The notes under the pieces are model-generated. The model searched no databases and was not told where the DNA came from. It saw nothing but the letters and a program-made list of their open reading frames with translations. The position numbers and the translations under genes are program-made. From contig JARYLU010000029.1 in the NCBI GenBank assembly GCA_029907475.1, forward strand, positions 1 through 35,402: a stretch of 35,402 nucleotides of DNA, written 5' to 3'. Source of the stretch: Bacillota bacterium (lineage in GTDB: Bacteria; Bacillota; DSM-12270; Thermacetogeniales; Thermacetogeniaceae). Of the stretch, positions 7,768 through 14,814 are shown one piece after another. Position 1 is the stretch's first letter; every line of letters begins with the position of its first letter.

Positions 7768-7870
7768 GGAATAGATTCCTTGACCGGGCGGTTATCCGGG
7801 TGGACTACTCGGAGTCTCATTCTGATGGTCTGATTGGACTGCCATTCAATTGTGACCAATTATATTAAAA
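7768..7870. other. unassigned junction sequence, possibly an insertion sequence end
   Basis: This is about 100 bases between the left repeat and the MerR-gene leader. It begins with GGAATAGATTCC, arms GGAAT and ATTCC around AG. On the minus strand it reads TTGGTCACAATTGAATGGCA and continues in a style that reminds me of the multi-repeat termini of IS21-type elements. No transposase is present. The assignment is a weak resemblance from memory. Confidence 0.2.
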
Positions 7871-7931
7871 TCATCTGGGTTTTTACCGAGTCAAGAATCT
7901 TGGCAGGATTTTTTTACCTGAATGTAGTACT

Positions 7932-7949
7932 AAATACATTAGTGTATTT
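7932..7949. promoter_or_regulatory. dyad operator candidate before the MerR-like gene
   Basis: AAATACA (7932-7938) and TGTATTT (7943-7949) form a perfect 7-bp inverted repeat around TTAG, ending 20 bases before the ATG of the MerR-like gene. MerR proteins bind dyads of this size, often in their own promoters, so autoregulation is a reasonable guess. I see no confident -35/-10 pair around it. Confidence 0.4.
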
Positions 7950-7969
7950 CTTATCTCTGGAGGAGAGAA

Positions 7970-8410
7970 ATGGTGGAACTCAAGCGCGGCTTCAGAACCT
8001 CCGAAGTTTCCAGACTGACCGGGCTGACTCCCAGGCAGTTGGACCATTGGGATAGAACTGGTCTTCTTAAACCAAGCTTGGCTGGCGCTGCGGGTAAGGG
8101 GAGTACCCGGTTTTATTCTTTTCTGGACGTAGTGCAGCTCCGGGTTGCCAGAGAACTTAGAGCAGCAGGAGTTTCTCTACAAGCTCTAAGGCAGGTTATC
8201 GAGTACCTGAGGGCAGAAGGACTGAAACAGCCGCTGGCTGAAGCTAAGCTTGTGGTCAGCGGGAGCGATATCTTGCTCGTCAGGGGGCAAAGCGAATTAG
8301 TTAGTGTCTTGAACGCGCCCGGGCAGGGAGTGCTGCAGTTGGTTCTTGATCTGCCAAGGATGGTAAAAAAGGTGGAGCAAGAAATTGCAAAACTAAAGGA
8401 ACCTGCCTAG
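7970..8410 (+). CDS. MerR-family transcriptional regulator
   Basis: This is a 146-residue DNA-binding protein. Residues 8-40 (RTSEVSRLTGLTPRQLDHWD then TGLLKPS) form a MerR-type winged helix-turn-helix, followed by a wing with RFYSFLDVVQLRVARELRAAG. The C-terminal part (VVSGSDILLVRG onward) looks like the small strand-rich tail found in MerR-like proteins with a DUF433-type end. It is not the metal- or drug-sensing type, as no cysteine cluster is present. The start is ATG at 7970 after CTGGAGGAG. It lies 43 bases before the methyltransferase, so it may control the restriction-modification genes; that role is inferred from position. Confidence 0.8.
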   Translation: MVELKRGFRTSEVSRLTGLTPRQLDHWDRTGLLKPSLAGAAGKGSTRFYSFLDVVQLRVARELRAAGVSLQALRQVIEYLRAEGLKQPLAEAKLVVSGSDILLVRGQSELVSVLNAPGQGVLQLVLDLPRMVKKVEQEIAKLKEPA

Positions 8411-8452
8411 TTCGTACAAAAGCGGTTATCCAGGAAAGAGGGTGGGTGGCGC

Positions 8453-9359
8453 ATGGCGACCAGAACGGCTTCTTTTGGAACCCCGAAAAGAGAGGGCCAT
8501 GACGCTTCGGTTTTCTACTCCAGGAGTCTTTACCAGATAGATTTTGCATCCCTCCACCGCTTCCTTGTCGGGGCCTGTGCTGCTCAAGAAACAGGTCATC
8601 GAAAAAAGAAAATTCCTCCTAAGCCCTTGCAAGATTGGAGCGACCGGATTTACTGCCATACCTCCGAAGATATGCGCCAGATCCCCGACGCAAGCGTTGC
8701 CCTGGCCTTTACTTCACCTCCCTACAATTCCGGAAAGGAATACGACCAGGATCTGAACTTAAGCGCATATTTTAGCCTGGTTGCCCGGGTCGGTGCGGAG
8801 GTTTTCCGGGTTTTAAAACCAGGAGGCAGGTACGTGATTAACATTGCCAATCTCGGGCGTAAACCCTATCTCCCCATGCACGCCTATTTTTACCTCGTTC
8901 ATGCCAATTTGGGTTTCCTTCCCGCCGGGGAAATCATCTGGCAGAAGGGAAAGGGCGCCAACGGTTCCTGCGCCTGGGGAAGCTGGCTTTCTGCCCGGTC
9001 ACCCCGGCTAAGGGACATCCACGAATACCTGCTGGTATTCGTCAAAGACCTTTTTGAACGCCCGGACCGGGGGAATTCCGACATCTCGCGGGAAGAATTC
9101 ATGTCTTCCACTTTATCTATCTGGGAAGTGGCGCCGGAAGTCTGCCAGAAGAGTTGGACATCCTGCTCCCTTTCCGGTGGAACTGGCAAGCAGGGTGATC
9201 GGGCTTTATTCCTACGTTGATGACGTTGTTCTTGACCCCTTTTGCGGGTCCGGAACCACCTGCGTTGCAGCCAAAAGGCTGAACAGGCACTGGGTTGGCT
9301 ACAACGTCGTAACAGAATACTGCACCCTGGCCGAAGAACGCCTGGCGAAAGAAGGGTAA
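8453..9359 (+). pseudogene. DNA methyltransferase (N4-C or N6-A type), one-base frameshift
   Basis: This is a DNA methyltransferase of the permuted (beta) order. The catalytic motif TSPPYN is at residues 87-92, [16 protein letters not shown] and [11 protein letters not shown] follow, and the SAM-binding motif DPFCGSGTT lies near the C-terminus. The reading frame changes at about 9140. Frame one runs to IWEVAPE and then nonsense; skipping G9140 restores [15 protein letters not shown], a segment conserved in this family, and runs to TAA 9357-9359. The restored product has about 301 residues, a normal length. SPPY suggests N4-cytosine but does not prove it. The site is not a homopolymer. As read, the SAM site is lost and the protein would be inactive. 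Confidence 0.82.
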
Positions 9360-9361
9360 AG

Positions 9362-9970
9362 ATGCCGAGTTTAAAGACTGAGTGCACAGAGCTGGCAGTG
9401 GCTTTTGGAATCCTGAATAGAGAACCCTTAAGCGTGGATCCCGGCGAACTGAAAGCGCTTTTTGAAGGAACACTAACACCCGAAAAATTTCTGGATTTTC
9501 GTAAAGAGTATGCTGATAGTCGATCCGGGCTGTATGAGACTCTTTTTTGTTTGGGACAGAATATCCGCCAGCAACATAGCCCTTTTAGTGCTGTCAAAAG
9601 CCTATTCTGGAACGGCCCTAATAGACTTGCTCCTTCCGTATCTTCATCTCAGGATTTAGTGGTCTTGGGGTCAGTAGCCATCAGTGTTAAAGTCGGTAGT
9701 AATGTCGTCTATAACCTTTCCCCTCCGAATCTTTTTGAGAGAGTCCCCCGTGGTCAGGCTTTTATCTCAAGAGCAGAAAACTGGTTCTTGAAATGCGCAG
9801 GACAAGAGCTACAGGAGTTGTACGCTATTCCTGCGCAAACTCTTCGTGATTTACCTGATGCACTGGTTATAGCTTTTTTCCAGGCAATATCAGGCAGAGA
9901 AAACTACTCTGTTTGGTTCTACTTAAATCCCGGTTACGAAGTTAGTTCCCGGGTTTGTTCAACCCTTTAA
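9362..9970 (+). CDS. probable type II restriction endonuclease
   Basis: This is a 202-residue protein starting at ATG 9362, two bases after the methyltransferase stop, which indicates translation coupling. I do not recognise a named family. The segment QDLVVLGSVAISVKVGSNVV (about residues 97-116) has an Asp followed by a strand ending in S-V-K, which could be a variant PD-(D/E)xK nuclease core. The position beside the methyltransferase fits the usual M-R pair. A terminator overlaps the stop codon, so the end looks natural and the gene complete. It may be a short or unusual enzyme, or another accessory protein of the system. Confidence 0.5.
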   Translation: MPSLKTECTELAVAFGILNREPLSVDPGELKALFEGTLTPEKFLDFRKEYADSRSGLYETLFCLGQNIRQQHSPFSAVKSLFWNGPNRLAPSVSSSQDLVVLGSVAISVKVGSNVVYNLSPPNLFERVPRGQAFISRAENWFLKCAGQELQELYAIPAQTLRDLPDALVIAFFQAISGRENYSVWFYLNPGYEVSSRVCSTL

Positions 9971-9988
9971 CCATCAAGGGGGTTTTTG
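9961..9988 (+). terminator. intrinsic terminator after the endonuclease gene
   Basis: CCCTT (9963-9967) pairs with AAGGG (9976-9980), or AACCC with GGGTT in an alternative register, followed by TTTTTG to 9988. The stem overlaps the stop codon of the endonuclease gene. It separates the restriction-modification genes from the hairpin-rich region beyond. Confidence 0.6.
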
Positions 9989-9994
9989 TATATG

Positions 9995-10392
9995 TCTGGC
10001 ATTAGTTTCGACAGCAAGAAATTTTCCCGGCGGTCGCCAATTTAAAGACAGCTCAGAGCCTAAAGTGTAGGCTAATGCTCAACTACTCCTGGAGGTTAAG
10101 CCAGGTGACGACAATGCACCTAATGTTAAGTACGCCGATATGTTCTTCAAGTTCCAGCGGGAGACGTGGAAATAAGGTAAGGCCCTGTAGGGAGTAGCGG
10201 GCACACCGGCGGGTGGCTGTCAGGGCTGCGGTTATTTCACATCATGGATGGCTCTGACTATCTGCCAGGACTATCGCATAAATATATGAGTATCCTGCAG
10301 ACGGGCCGACGGTCTACAGCACGAGAAATTTCGGTAGGAGAAAGGAGGGAGCGGCATCTCCCACAGGCGTAAGCCGGGGTTTCCAATGCCGC
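9995..10392 (+). ncRNA. candidate structured RNA, class unrecognised
   Basis: About 400 bases without a credible gene hold a series of hairpins. They are 10057-10073 (AGCCTA/TAGGCT), 10088-10105 (CCTGG/CCAGG), 10152-10171 (TTCCA/TGGAA), 10182-10226 (GCCCTG/CAGGGC enclosing CACC/GGTG) and 10262-10300 (about 14 pairs with two single-base bulges and one small internal loop). The last is 10351-10392 (GCGGCAT/ATGCCGC, an inner 4-bp stem and GGC-GTAA-GCC with a GNRA loop). TGGCATT at 9997-10003 could instead pair with 10385-10391, closing the whole region. A promoter-like TTTAAC-17-TATATG lies at 9966-9994. A coding alternative is an open run at 10071-10175, but it lacks a start. Not tmRNA, RNase P or T-box by motif. 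Confidence 0.4.
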
Positions 10393-10400
10393 ATGACTAA

Positions 10401-11336
10401 GTGAGTGGAGCGGATATCCACCATCGCCTGGCTACGGCGGCACAGTGGTTGGAAGAGAAACGAAAGCTACTGCACAGGCTTGAGCATACCCGGATGATGG
10501 TAGCGGTCGAAAGGGAACGAACCGCTAACCTAAAGAAGCGACTGGCTTCCGAAGAAAGGGACCTTAAGCGGCTAGACGGGCTGTCGCTGGTAAATCTATT
10601 TCATACCATACTCGGCAACAAGAAGGATGCCAGGCAAAAAGAGCGGCAAGAATACCTGGCCGCCAAGCTCAGTTATGATGAATCCTGTGATACCCTGAAG
10701 GCCCTGGAAGCCGAGCTGGAGAACCTGGAGATGGAAGTTGAAGCCCTCGGGGATCCGGAGCAGGAATATAAAGCCGCCTTGAAAGAGAAGGAGAGAATTT
10801 TACTCCAGTCTGGCGGGCCTGCAGCCCGGCGACTTTTTGAACTTGACGAACAGGAGGGGCGCCTGACTGCCACTCTGAAGGAACTGAGAGAGGCGATCCA
10901 GGTCGGAGAAAAGGCCGCGGAGGCTCTGAGAGATGTGGAGAATAGCCTGAACAGCGCCCGCAACTGGGGAACATGGGACCTCCTGGGGGGCGGCCTGCTG
11001 GCCACGGCGGTGAAGCATTCCCGCATTAACGACGCCCGAAGGGATGTCCACCGCGCCCAGCAACTGCTGCGCCTATTTGAGCGAGAGGTGGCCGACGTCC
11101 AGGATGAGATAAAGATCGAGATCGGTGGGCTGGCTACCTTTGCGGACTTTTTCTTCGACGGGCTGATTGTTGACTGGGTGGTGCAGTCAAGGATACACAG
11201 ATCGCTGGAAAGCACCAGGCAGCAGAGGGCGAGAGTGCAGGATGTTGTAACCCGGTTGCGGCAGATGCTGAAGGAAACCCAAAGCAACTTGAAGAAAATT
11301 AACGAGCAGAGAAGGCAGATTATAGAAAATGCATGA
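10401..11336 (+). CDS. coiled-coil protein, function unknown
   Basis: This 311-residue protein is dominated by heptad-rich, charged helices. Residues 10-135 and 155-200 are long coiled coils, broken by a segment with LSLVNLFHTILGNKKDARQK near residues 62-81. A glycine-rich stretch, NWGTWDLLGGGLLATAVKHS (about 191-210), follows. Helices continue to the end with FFFDGLIVDWVVQSRI (about 249-264), which may contact membrane or a partner. It is soluble by appearance, with no signal peptide. I recall similar uncharacterised proteins in Firmicutes but no named role. The GTG start at 10401 has no visible ribosome site; ATG at 10494 is an alternative. It lies in the island, right after the hairpin-rich region. 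Confidence 0.7.
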   Translation: MSGADIHHRLATAAQWLEEKRKLLHRLEHTRMMVAVERERTANLKKRLASEERDLKRLDGLSLVNLFHTILGNKKDARQKERQEYLAAKLSYDESCDTLKALEAELENLEMEVEALGDPEQEYKAALKEKERILLQSGGPAARRLFELDEQEGRLTATLKELREAIQVGEKAAEALRDVENSLNSARNWGTWDLLGGGLLATAVKHSRINDARRDVHRAQQLLRLFEREVADVQDEIKIEIGGLATFADFFFDGLIVDWVVQSRIHRSLESTRQQRARVQDVVTRLRQMLKETQSNLKKINEQRRQIIENA

Positions 11337-11374
11337 GGCCCTGGTTTCTCCTGGATGTGTATATGTTGAGTCAT

Positions 11375-11398
11375 TACCTTGTCAGGTAGGGATTTTTT
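11375..11398 (+). terminator. weak terminator-like hairpin at the island's right side
   Basis: TACCT (11375-11379) pairs with AGGTA (11384-11388) around TGTC, then GGGA and six T (11393-11398). The gap between stem and T run makes it weak. It could end the coiled-coil transcript before the opposing ylzJ stop at 11397. Confidence 0.35.
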
Positions 11399-11627
11399 AA
11401 GAGCTGTAAATATTGAAATTGAAAAGCGATACTTCCCGCCCCGGTTGGTATTCGGGTTTCAGATAAACACCGGGGTTAGAGCTTCTGATTTGAACGATTT
11501 TCCCTACACCTATTCCTGTAGGTTGGATTACTAAAGTTATTCCCGAACACTCAATTTCCTGGTAAGAGGGGACATTTTCCTCTGAGGCCCAAATTAGCTC
11601 AAAGGGAAGAGGAGTATAAAGGATCAC
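11397..11627 (-). CDS. ylzJ: YlzJ-like protein
   Basis: This is a 76-residue minus-strand protein recognised as YlzJ-like from its opening MILYTPLP, the middle part and the ending [11 protein letters not shown]. The family is small, strand-rich and of unknown function. It is typically encoded right after tepA in spore formers, as here. The start is GTG (11625-11627), overlapping the tepA stop as GTGA, so the two are translationally coupled. This copy is complete; the fragment at 7460-7596 repeats its first part. The residue after MILYTPLP is Phe here and Leu in the fragment. Confidence 0.82.
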   Translation of the reverse strand: MILYTPLPFELIWASEENVPSYQEIECSGITLVIQPTGIGVGKIVQIRSSNPGVYLKPEYQPGREVSLFNFNIYSS

Positions 11628-11798
11628 TGAACTATCCCCCCTTCTCTTTTTGATTCTTTGATTAATTCTTGTAACTTCCTGACAGCCTCTCCAAGGCCCC
11701 CGACCTCATCAATCAGTCCTACTTCTACCGCATCTTGCCCGACGAGGACAGTTCCGATGTCGCGAGCCAGTTCACCCGTCCGGAACATTAATTCCCGA
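11491..11798. repeat. 308-bp direct repeat, right copy, within intact ylzJ and tepA
   Basis: This matches 7460-7767 at 307 of 308 bases. Here the sequence is embedded in two complete, overlapping genes, so this is the parental location and the left copy is the derived fragment. Confidence 0.95.
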
Positions 11799-12367
11799 AA
11801 TTTCTCCTCGGTGATCCGGGAGTGCTTGGCAACAAACCGGACTACCCTGTCTTGCATCTTATCTAAGTACTCATAGGTTTGGGGGACCCCTATGACCAAG
11901 CCGCTCAATCTAATTGGATGAATTGTCATTGTTGCTGTTTCAGCAATGAAGGAGTGTTGAGCACTCACCGCAACCGGAACTCCAATCGAATGACCTCCCC
12001 CTAAAATCAGAGAAACTGTAGGTTTAGACATACTTACGATCATCTCCGCAATCGCAAGCCCCGCCTCTACGTCTCCCCCTACAGTATTTAAAATAATGAG
12101 AAGTGCTTCAATTTCGGGATTTTGCTCAACAGCCACAAGTTGGGGGATAATATGCTCGTACTTCGTAGTTTTATTCTGCGGGGGAAGTACCAGGTGCCCC
12201 TCAATTTGACCCACGATTGGAACACAATGAATATTAGTTTTTACATTCGGAATGTTTAACTGTCCAAATTCTTTAATGGTATCGATTTTCCTTACCCCTT
12301 GCGTTGTTTTACGTTTTCTTGGCTCACGCGTTGCCCCTGGATCTTGTGGTTGATTTTGGAGCTTCAT
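11624..12367 (-). CDS. tepA: ClpP-class serine protease TepA
   Basis: TepA is a ClpP/SppA-fold protease; the Bacillus homologue was named translocation-enhancing protein and is linked to degradation of leftover signal peptides or spore proteins. The 247 residues match the family. The nucleophile is Ser127 in GGGHSIGVP and the histidine is His150 in [17 protein letters not shown] (about 93-104) forms the oxyanion region. The N-terminus (1-40) is basic and without a signal peptide, so it acts in the cytoplasm. It starts at ATG 12365-12367 with an AAGGGA ribosome site on the minus strand, divergent from ftsK, and overlaps ylzJ. Confidence 0.9.
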   Translation of the reverse strand: MKLQNQPQDPGATREPRKRKTTQGVRKIDTIKEFGQLNIPNVKTNIHCVPIVGQIEGHLVLPPQNKTTKYEHIIPQLVAVEQNPEIEALLIILNTVGGDVEAGLAIAEMIVSMSKPTVSLILGGGHSIGVPVAVSAQHSFIAETATMTIHPIRLSGLVIGVPQTYEYLDKMQDRVVRFVAKHSRITEEKFRELMFRTGELARDIGTVLVGQDAVEVGLIDEVGGLGEAVRKLQELIKESKREGGIVQ

Positions 12368-12431
12368 CGGTATTCCCTTCTTATAATTTTCTAAATTTTA
12401 TTATGTGTCCTCTTTCATAAATAATTCGCTA

Positions 12432-12450
12432 TTTTGCTCTTGGAGCAAAA
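12432..12450. promoter_or_regulatory. inverted repeat between tepA and ftsK
   Basis: TTTTGCTC (12432-12439) and GAGCAAAA (12443-12450) are perfect 8-bp arms around TTG. It is centred in the 152-bp divergent region, about 70 bases from each start. It could be a shared operator. As a hairpin, its flanking T and A tracts also resemble a bidirectional terminator, but neither gene ends here. Confidence 0.45.
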
Positions 12451-12478
12451 ACATATTTTCCTCTTATGTGAAAAGTGT

Positions 12479-12484
12479 TATAAT
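12479..12484 (+). promoter_or_regulatory. -10 element for ftsK/spoIIIE
   Basis: A perfect TATAAT lies 35 bases before the GTG start. The -35 at 17 bases (TTTTCC, 12456-12461) is poor, so an activator or weak activity is likely. The inverted repeat at 12432-12450 ends just upstream of it. Confidence 0.45.
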
Positions 12485-12519
12485 TTGGGAAGAATGGAAG
12501 GAAACAAAGGAGGAGAACT

Positions 12520-14706
12520 GTGGCTCCTAAAGTTAAACAAGAAGCACATATAACCCACAAAAAATTAAAATATGAAATTATGGGATTATTAATGTTAGCC
12601 CTCGCGGTTTATGTTTTCTTAAGTCTTTATACTCAAACAGGTATCATTGGTAATTTGCTTAAGCAGTTTCTTGTTATTACAACGGGAGAAGTGGGCGCTT
12701 TCTTTGCTCCCGGGCTGCTTGCGTTTTTTGGCTTTAACTTGTGTTGGAACAGAAAACCTTTAACTATGAATCCCCTTGTAGGGGGTGTTTTACTTTTCTT
12801 TTTAATCCTGGTAACAGCGTGTCATCTCCTTCCCTTTCCACAATCTTTAGCCAGGAATGAAGTGATCAAATTTTTATGGTCAACGGGGCTCAAAGGTGAA
12901 GGAGGAGGCATTTTAGGTGCCGCTTGTAGTATCTCGGCAGTTTTTCTTTTAGGGCAGACAGGGGCCATTATCTTCATGATCGCCCTCTGCGGAATTGACC
13001 TCGTTCTCCTTACGGGTATATCTACCAAAAAACTTTTTCGATCTTTCGGAAGTACGTGTTTAAAAATCGGATGTCTCATCAAAGCAAAAACATTAAACTT
13101 CCTTTTTATTGAAGAGGAAATTCAACCCCAAGAAGGAGAAGGGAGGGAGGAAAAAGAGGAAGAAAATTCAATTACTCCAGTAATTATTGATCATAATTTC
13201 CATCCTGAAACCAAAGAGCAACCTGAAAAACCTCTCGAGCCTGTAGAGGAAAAGCAAACAGGGCCTCCTGATTTCCCCCAAAACTATAACTTACCTCCCC
13301 TAACCTTGTTAACTCGCCCTCTCAAGGTTAAAAGTAGCCGGCTTAACAAAGAAATAATCGAAAACGTCCGGATCCTGGAAGAAACTTTAGAAAGCTTCGG
13401 AGTAAAAGTCTGTGTTAGCCAGGTTCACCGCGGGCCCGCGATTACACGCTACGAAATTCAACCGGCACCCGGGATCAAAGTAAGCAAAATTGTTCGGCTT
13501 ACCGATGACATCGCTTTAAGCCTGGCAGCACCTGATGTTCGCATTGAAGCCCCGATACCAGGGAAAGCGGCTCTTGGAATCGAAGTACCCAACAAAGAGG
13601 TGGCCCCTGTTTACTTGCGGGAGATCCTTGAAACTAACGAATTTCAGGAAGCCGCCTCTAAGCTCACTGTTGCTTTAGGAAAAGATATTGCCGGCAATCC
13701 TATTATTGCAGATCTGATTAAGATGCCACACCTTCTTCTAGCAGGGGCAACTGGTTCAGGTAAGAGTATCTGCTTAAATGCCATAATCTGTAGTATTCTT
13801 TTTAAGGCCCATCCTAATGAGGTGAAATTTTTACTAATTGACCCCAAAATGGTTGAATTAATAACTTATAATGGAATTCCACATCTTCTTTCACCTGTTG
13901 TCACTGAACCAAAAAAAGCGGCCTCTGCATTAAAGTGGATTGTCCGGGAAATGGAAAGCCGCTATGAATTATTCGCCTCCCTGGGAGTCCGCGATATTAA
14001 CCGGTACAACCTCCAATTTTGTAACCAAAACCAAAGAGGATACCTGCCTTTACCATACATTACCGTGGTAATTGATGAATTGGCAGATCTGATGATGATT
14101 GCTCCTGTAGAAGTGGAAGACGCAATTTGCCGCTTAGCTCAAATGGCTCGTGCAGCAGGAATTCACCTTGTTGTTGCAACCCAGCGCCCCTCAGTCGATG
14201 TAATCACCGGTGTCATTAAAGCAAATATTCCTTCACGAATTGCTTTTGCTGTTTCCTCGCAAACAGACTCCCGGACAATCCTCGATTTAAACGGAGCAGA
14301 AAAGTTGCTTGGGAAAGGGGATATGCTCTTCCTGCCGGTTGGAGCAATTAAACCTATCAGAATCCAGGGTGCATTAGTAACCGACAGCGAGGTTGAAGAA
14401 ATCGTCACCTACATCTCAAAACAAGGACAACCATTTTATTCCGCGGATTTCCCCGAATCGGAAGAATCCCCTTCTCCCGAAGGAGACTTTGGCGATCCAC
14501 TTTTTCTGGAAGCAGCCAAACTAGTTATAGAAATCGGGCATGCCTCTGTTTCTCTGCTGCAGCGTCGTTTTCGGATTGGCTATGCCAGAGCTGCCAGAAT
14601 TATAGACATTCTTGAACAAAAAGGAATTGTGGGACCCTTTGAAGGCGCGAAACCCCGGAGCATTTTAATCACTCCAGAACAATTTTATAGATATTATGGA
14701 AAATAA
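12520..14706 (+). CDS. ftsK: DNA translocase FtsK/SpoIIIE
   Basis: This is a membrane-anchored double-stranded DNA pump that clears chromosome from the division or sporulation septum. The 728 residues are typical of SpoIIIE/SftA-sized proteins. The N-terminus has four or five membrane helices (residues ~20-170), followed by an acidic Glu/Pro-rich linker (~195-265). The motor carries Walker A GATGSGKS at about 409-416 and Walker B VVIDELADLMM at about 512-522. The C-terminal gamma winged helix (ASVSLLQRRFRIGYARAAR) reads polar DNA sequences. GTG start at 12520 after AAAGGAGGAG. The neighbours tepA and ylzJ match the Bacillus spoIIIE locus, so SpoIIIE is the likelier orthologue. Confidence 0.93.
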   Translation: MAPKVKQEAHITHKKLKYEIMGLLMLALAVYVFLSLYTQTGIIGNLLKQFLVITTGEVGAFFAPGLLAFFGFNLCWNRKPLTMNPLVGGVLLFFLILVTACHLLPFPQSLARNEVIKFLWSTGLKGEGGGILGAACSISAVFLLGQTGAIIFMIALCGIDLVLLTGISTKKLFRSFGSTCLKIGCLIKAKTLNFLFIEEEIQPQEGEGREEKEEENSITPVIIDHNFHPETKEQPEKPLEPVEEKQTGPPDFPQNYNLPPLTLLTRPLKVKSSRLNKEIIENVRILEETLESFGVKVCVSQVHRGPAITRYEIQPAPGIKVSKIVRLTDDIALSLAAPDVRIEAPIPGKAALGIEVPNKEVAPVYLREILETNEFQEAASKLTVALGKDIAGNPIIADLIKMPHLLLAGATGSGKSICLNAIICSILFKAHPNEVKFLLIDPKMVELITYNGIPHLLSPVVTEPKKAASALKWIVREMESRYELFASLGVRDINRYNLQFCNQNQRGYLPLPYITVVIDELADLMMIAPVEVEDAICRLAQMARAAGIHLVVATQRPSVDVITGVIKANIPSRIAFAVSSQTDSRTILDLNGAEKLLGKGDMLFLPVGAIKPIRIQGALVTDSEVEEIVTYISKQGQPFYSADFPESEESPSPEGDFGDPLFLEAAKLVIEIGHASVSLLQRRFRIGYARAARIIDILEQKGIVGPFEGAKPRSILITPEQFYRYYGK

Positions 14707-14743
14707 ATGCCTTCCTTTTTTGCTTGTCTTCCTCCTAATAATT

Positions 14744-14772
14744 TTGTTATGATTGAAAATAAGCAATAATTT
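14744..14772 (+). promoter_or_regulatory. promoter candidate for the HTH-PfkB gene
   Basis: TTGTTA (14744-14749), 17 bases, then TAATTT (14767-14772). It matches the vegetative pattern at most positions, and the start would be near 14779, 36 bases before the ATG. Confidence 0.35.
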
Positions 14773-14814
14773 AAAAAGCTGAACTAATGTCTAAATAAAG
14801 TGTGTGCTGGTAAA

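Noticed and set aside
7593-7859. Functional 88-residue protein on the minus strand
   Set aside because: It is the tail of tepA joined to unrelated sequence at 7768. It lacks the protease active site and has no convincing ribosome site.
8899-9597. Long minus-strand frame of 232 codons opposite the methyltransferase and endonuclease
   Set aside because: It is a shadow of the plus-strand genes, with no recognisable motifs and composition typical of antisense frames.
9992-10175. Frameshifted small gene (MSGISFDSKKFSRR in one frame, ANAQLLLEVKPGDDNAPNVK in another)
   Set aside because: It needs a frameshift and passage through a stop at 10068, and the region is better explained by closely spaced hairpins. 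It is kept as the main alternative to the RNA call.
10252-10371. Short frame starting at an ATG near 10244 (about 43 codons)
   Set aside because: It has no ribosome site and overlaps the strongest hairpins of the region.
9990-10400. tmRNA (GTTTCGACAG at 10004-10013 and a possible tag-like frame ending in TAA at 10173-10175)
   Set aside because: The 3' half lacks a T-arm of the form GGTTCGA, an acceptor partner for the 5' end and a CCA-like terminus. The frame does not end like known tag peptides.
7460-11798. Simple Campbell-type integration or tandem duplication
   Set aside because: Both flanks of the left copy are unrelated to the genes flanking the right copy, which remain complete.
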